Below are positions 62,896-64,000 of a stretch of DNA of 64,000 bases, one piece after another; positions within the stretch are counted from its first letter, which is position 1, and the number at the start of each line of letters is the position of its first letter. The stretch comes from Rhizobium leguminosarum (lineage in GTDB: Bacteria > Pseudomonadota > Alphaproteobacteria > Rhizobiales > Rhizobiaceae). The notes under the pieces were generated by a model. That model searched no databases, was not told the origin of the DNA, and worked only from the letters and a program-made list of their open reading frames with translations. The position numbers and the translations under genes were made by a program. The stretch covers positions 1 through 64,000 of the forward strand of contig NZ_LWBS01000450.1 of NCBI RefSeq assembly GCF_001652265.1. Reading direction: 5' to 3'.

Positions 62896-63722
62896 GCTAC
62901 GCCGAAACGCTGATCCAACCGCAGCCCGCGCCCCGCGCGGTGATGAAGCCGATGACGCCGGCCCGCATGGCCGGCTATATTCTCGTGGCCATCTGGGCTG
63001 TGCTCGCAGCACTTCTCGTCATTTCCGTCATCAATGGCTGGGATCCGGATAAATTCATCCGCTACGGGCCTCGTTACCTCCACGGCCTCGGGGTCACGCT
63101 GAGCCTCGTTTTCATTTCCGTCATCTGCGGCGCCATCCTGTCGCTGCCGCTTGCCGTGGCGCGCATGTCAAAGAGCCGGCTGCTGAATGCGCTGGCCTAC
63201 GGCTACATCTATTTCTTCCGCGGCACGCCGCTGCTTGCCCAGCTGTTCCTGGTCTATTACGGCCTCGGCATATTCCGGCCGCAGCTTGAGGCCGTCGGCA
63301 TCTGGTGGTTCTTCCGCGATGCCTGGTATTGTGGCCTCTTTGCCATGACCATCAACACCGCGGCCTACCAGGCGGAAATCCTGCGCGGCGCCATCGAAAG
63401 TGTGTCGCATGGCCAGCACGAGGCGGCCGCCGCTCTCGGCATCCACAAATTCATCGCCTTCCGCAAGATCATCTTGCCGCAGGCTCTCATCGTCGCACTT
63501 CGTCCTTACGGCAACGAGATCATCCTTTTGATCAAGGGCTCGGCGGTCGTCGCCATCATCACCGTGCTCGACTTGATGGGCGAAACCCGCTATGCCTTCT
63601 CCCGCACTTTCGACTACCAGACTTATCTCTGGGCGGCGATATTCTACCTCACCATCGTCGAGGCCTTGCGTCATCTCTGGGCCTGGTTCGAGCGCCGCCT
63701 GACCCGGCATCTCAAGCGCTGA
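62892..63722 (+). CDS. Polar amino-acid ABC transporter permease
   Basis: 276-residue HisM-type permease. YIYFFRGTPLLAQLFLVYYGLG and the coupling loop EAAAALGIHKFIAFRKIILPQALIVALRPYGNEIILLIKGSAVV are present. The start at 62892 overlaps the preceding stop. No ATP-binding gene follows in the window, so the ATPase must be encoded elsewhere or borrowed from another importer. Confidence 0.94.
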   Translation: MSYAETLIQPQPAPRAVMKPMTPARMAGYILVAIWAVLAALLVISVINGWDPDKFIRYGPRYLHGLGVTLSLVFISVICGAILSLPLAVARMSKSRLLNALAYGYIYFFRGTPLLAQLFLVYYGLGIFRPQLEAVGIWWFFRDAWYCGLFAMTINTAAYQAEILRGAIESVSHGQHEAAAALGIHKFIAFRKIILPQALIVALRPYGNEIILLIKGSAVVAIITVLDLMGETRYAFSRTFDYQTYLWAAIFYLTIVEALRHLWAWFERRLTRHLKR

Positions 63723-63942
63723 TGCGTGACGCCAAAAACTGTGTCGCGGCTTTGGGACAACGGCATTCATCAAACAAAGGCCAATTGGCAGCACTCTCGG
63801 AACGCTGCTGCCAAACCATTGATATTAAAAATAAATTGTCCTTTTACGAAGTATCTGTAAAGCTTCCGTTAACCACTCGCATGCTTCCATATCATCTAGC
63901 GCTAATAAGCGCGCGAGTGGGAACAAGAAGAAGTGGAATACG

Positions 63943-64000
63943 ATGCACAAGGACATGGAAAAACAACTGAAGGGCTATGGTCTGACGACCGCCCAGATCC
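63943..64000 (+). CDS. Usg-family protein, N-terminal fragment
   Basis: ATG at 63943, reading HKDMEKQLKGYGLTTAQI up to the window edge. This matches the start of the short Usg proteins of alphaproteobacteria (function unknown, named from a trp-linked gene). An ATG at 63955 is the alternative start. The 220-base gap before it (63723-63942) shows no gene. Confidence 0.65.
   Translation, partial: MHKDMEKQLKGYGLTTAQI

Overview
The window is chromosomal DNA of a Rhizobiaceae bacterium, most likely Rhizobium of the etli/leguminosarum type. I infer this from the high GC content, the many ABC uptake systems, the proteins (Usg, stand-alone RibB, LtrA, both fumarase classes) and the intergenic palindromic repeats typical of that group. 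No rRNA, tRNA or CRISPR array was seen.

Left part (1-22.5 kb). The window opens inside a group II intron on the minus strand, inserted directly behind the terminator of an L,D-transpeptidase gene. Next come class II fumarase (fumC), an IS110-family element that splits a palindromic repeat, a secreted-type VCBS/cadherin-like protein, class I fumarase, a diguanylate cyclase, an FMN-binding PPOX protein, an alpha/beta hydrolase divergent from a MarR regulator, a regulator with a DNA-binding domain at each end, a DMT exporter with a 47-residue membrane protein upstream, LtrA, a DUF971 protein and moaA. An iron-chelate ABC importer (binding protein, permease, ATPase) is divergent from a methyltransferase across a TGA-N9-TCA iron-responsive box.

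Middle part (22.5-33.6 kb). A divergent sugar/polyol locus carries a two-subunit transketolase, an FGGY kinase and a SorC regulator on the minus strand, and an RbsCBA-type importer and an SDR dehydrogenase on the plus strand, ending in a decayed tpiA fragment. The set implies uptake, oxidation to a ketose, phosphorylation and transketolase cleavage of an unidentified sugar or polyol. A second SDR follows, then ribB behind an FMN riboswitch whose variable arm holds a dispersed rhizobial repeat.

33.6-47.4 kb. This part holds an SDR, a DMT transporter, mobA-mobB, a LysR regulator divergent from a cupin and an aldo/keto reductase, a zeta-type GST, a small exported peptide, an Ohr/OsmC peroxidase and a two-component system. 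Beyond these lie two exported alpha/beta hydrolases and a CcdA-thioredoxin fusion. Tandem TGTATC repeats in the hydrolase/CcdA intergenic region suggest control by the neighbouring response regulator.

47.5-58.3 kb. This is a probable deoxyribose (deoxynucleoside) catabolic locus: DeoR regulator, deoC, a two-domain ALDH16-type aldehyde dehydrogenase, an RbsD/FucU mutarotase, a PfkB kinase and a four-gene ABC importer. Uptake, mutarotation, phosphorylation, aldol cleavage to glyceraldehyde-3-phosphate and acetaldehyde, and oxidation of acetaldehyde to acetate would all be encoded together.

Right end (58.6-64 kb). An OmpA-family protein with a very long Pro/Ala/Lys/Glu-rich, repeat-expanded linker is followed by a polar amino-acid ABC importer (binding protein and two permeases) and the first codons of a Usg-family gene.
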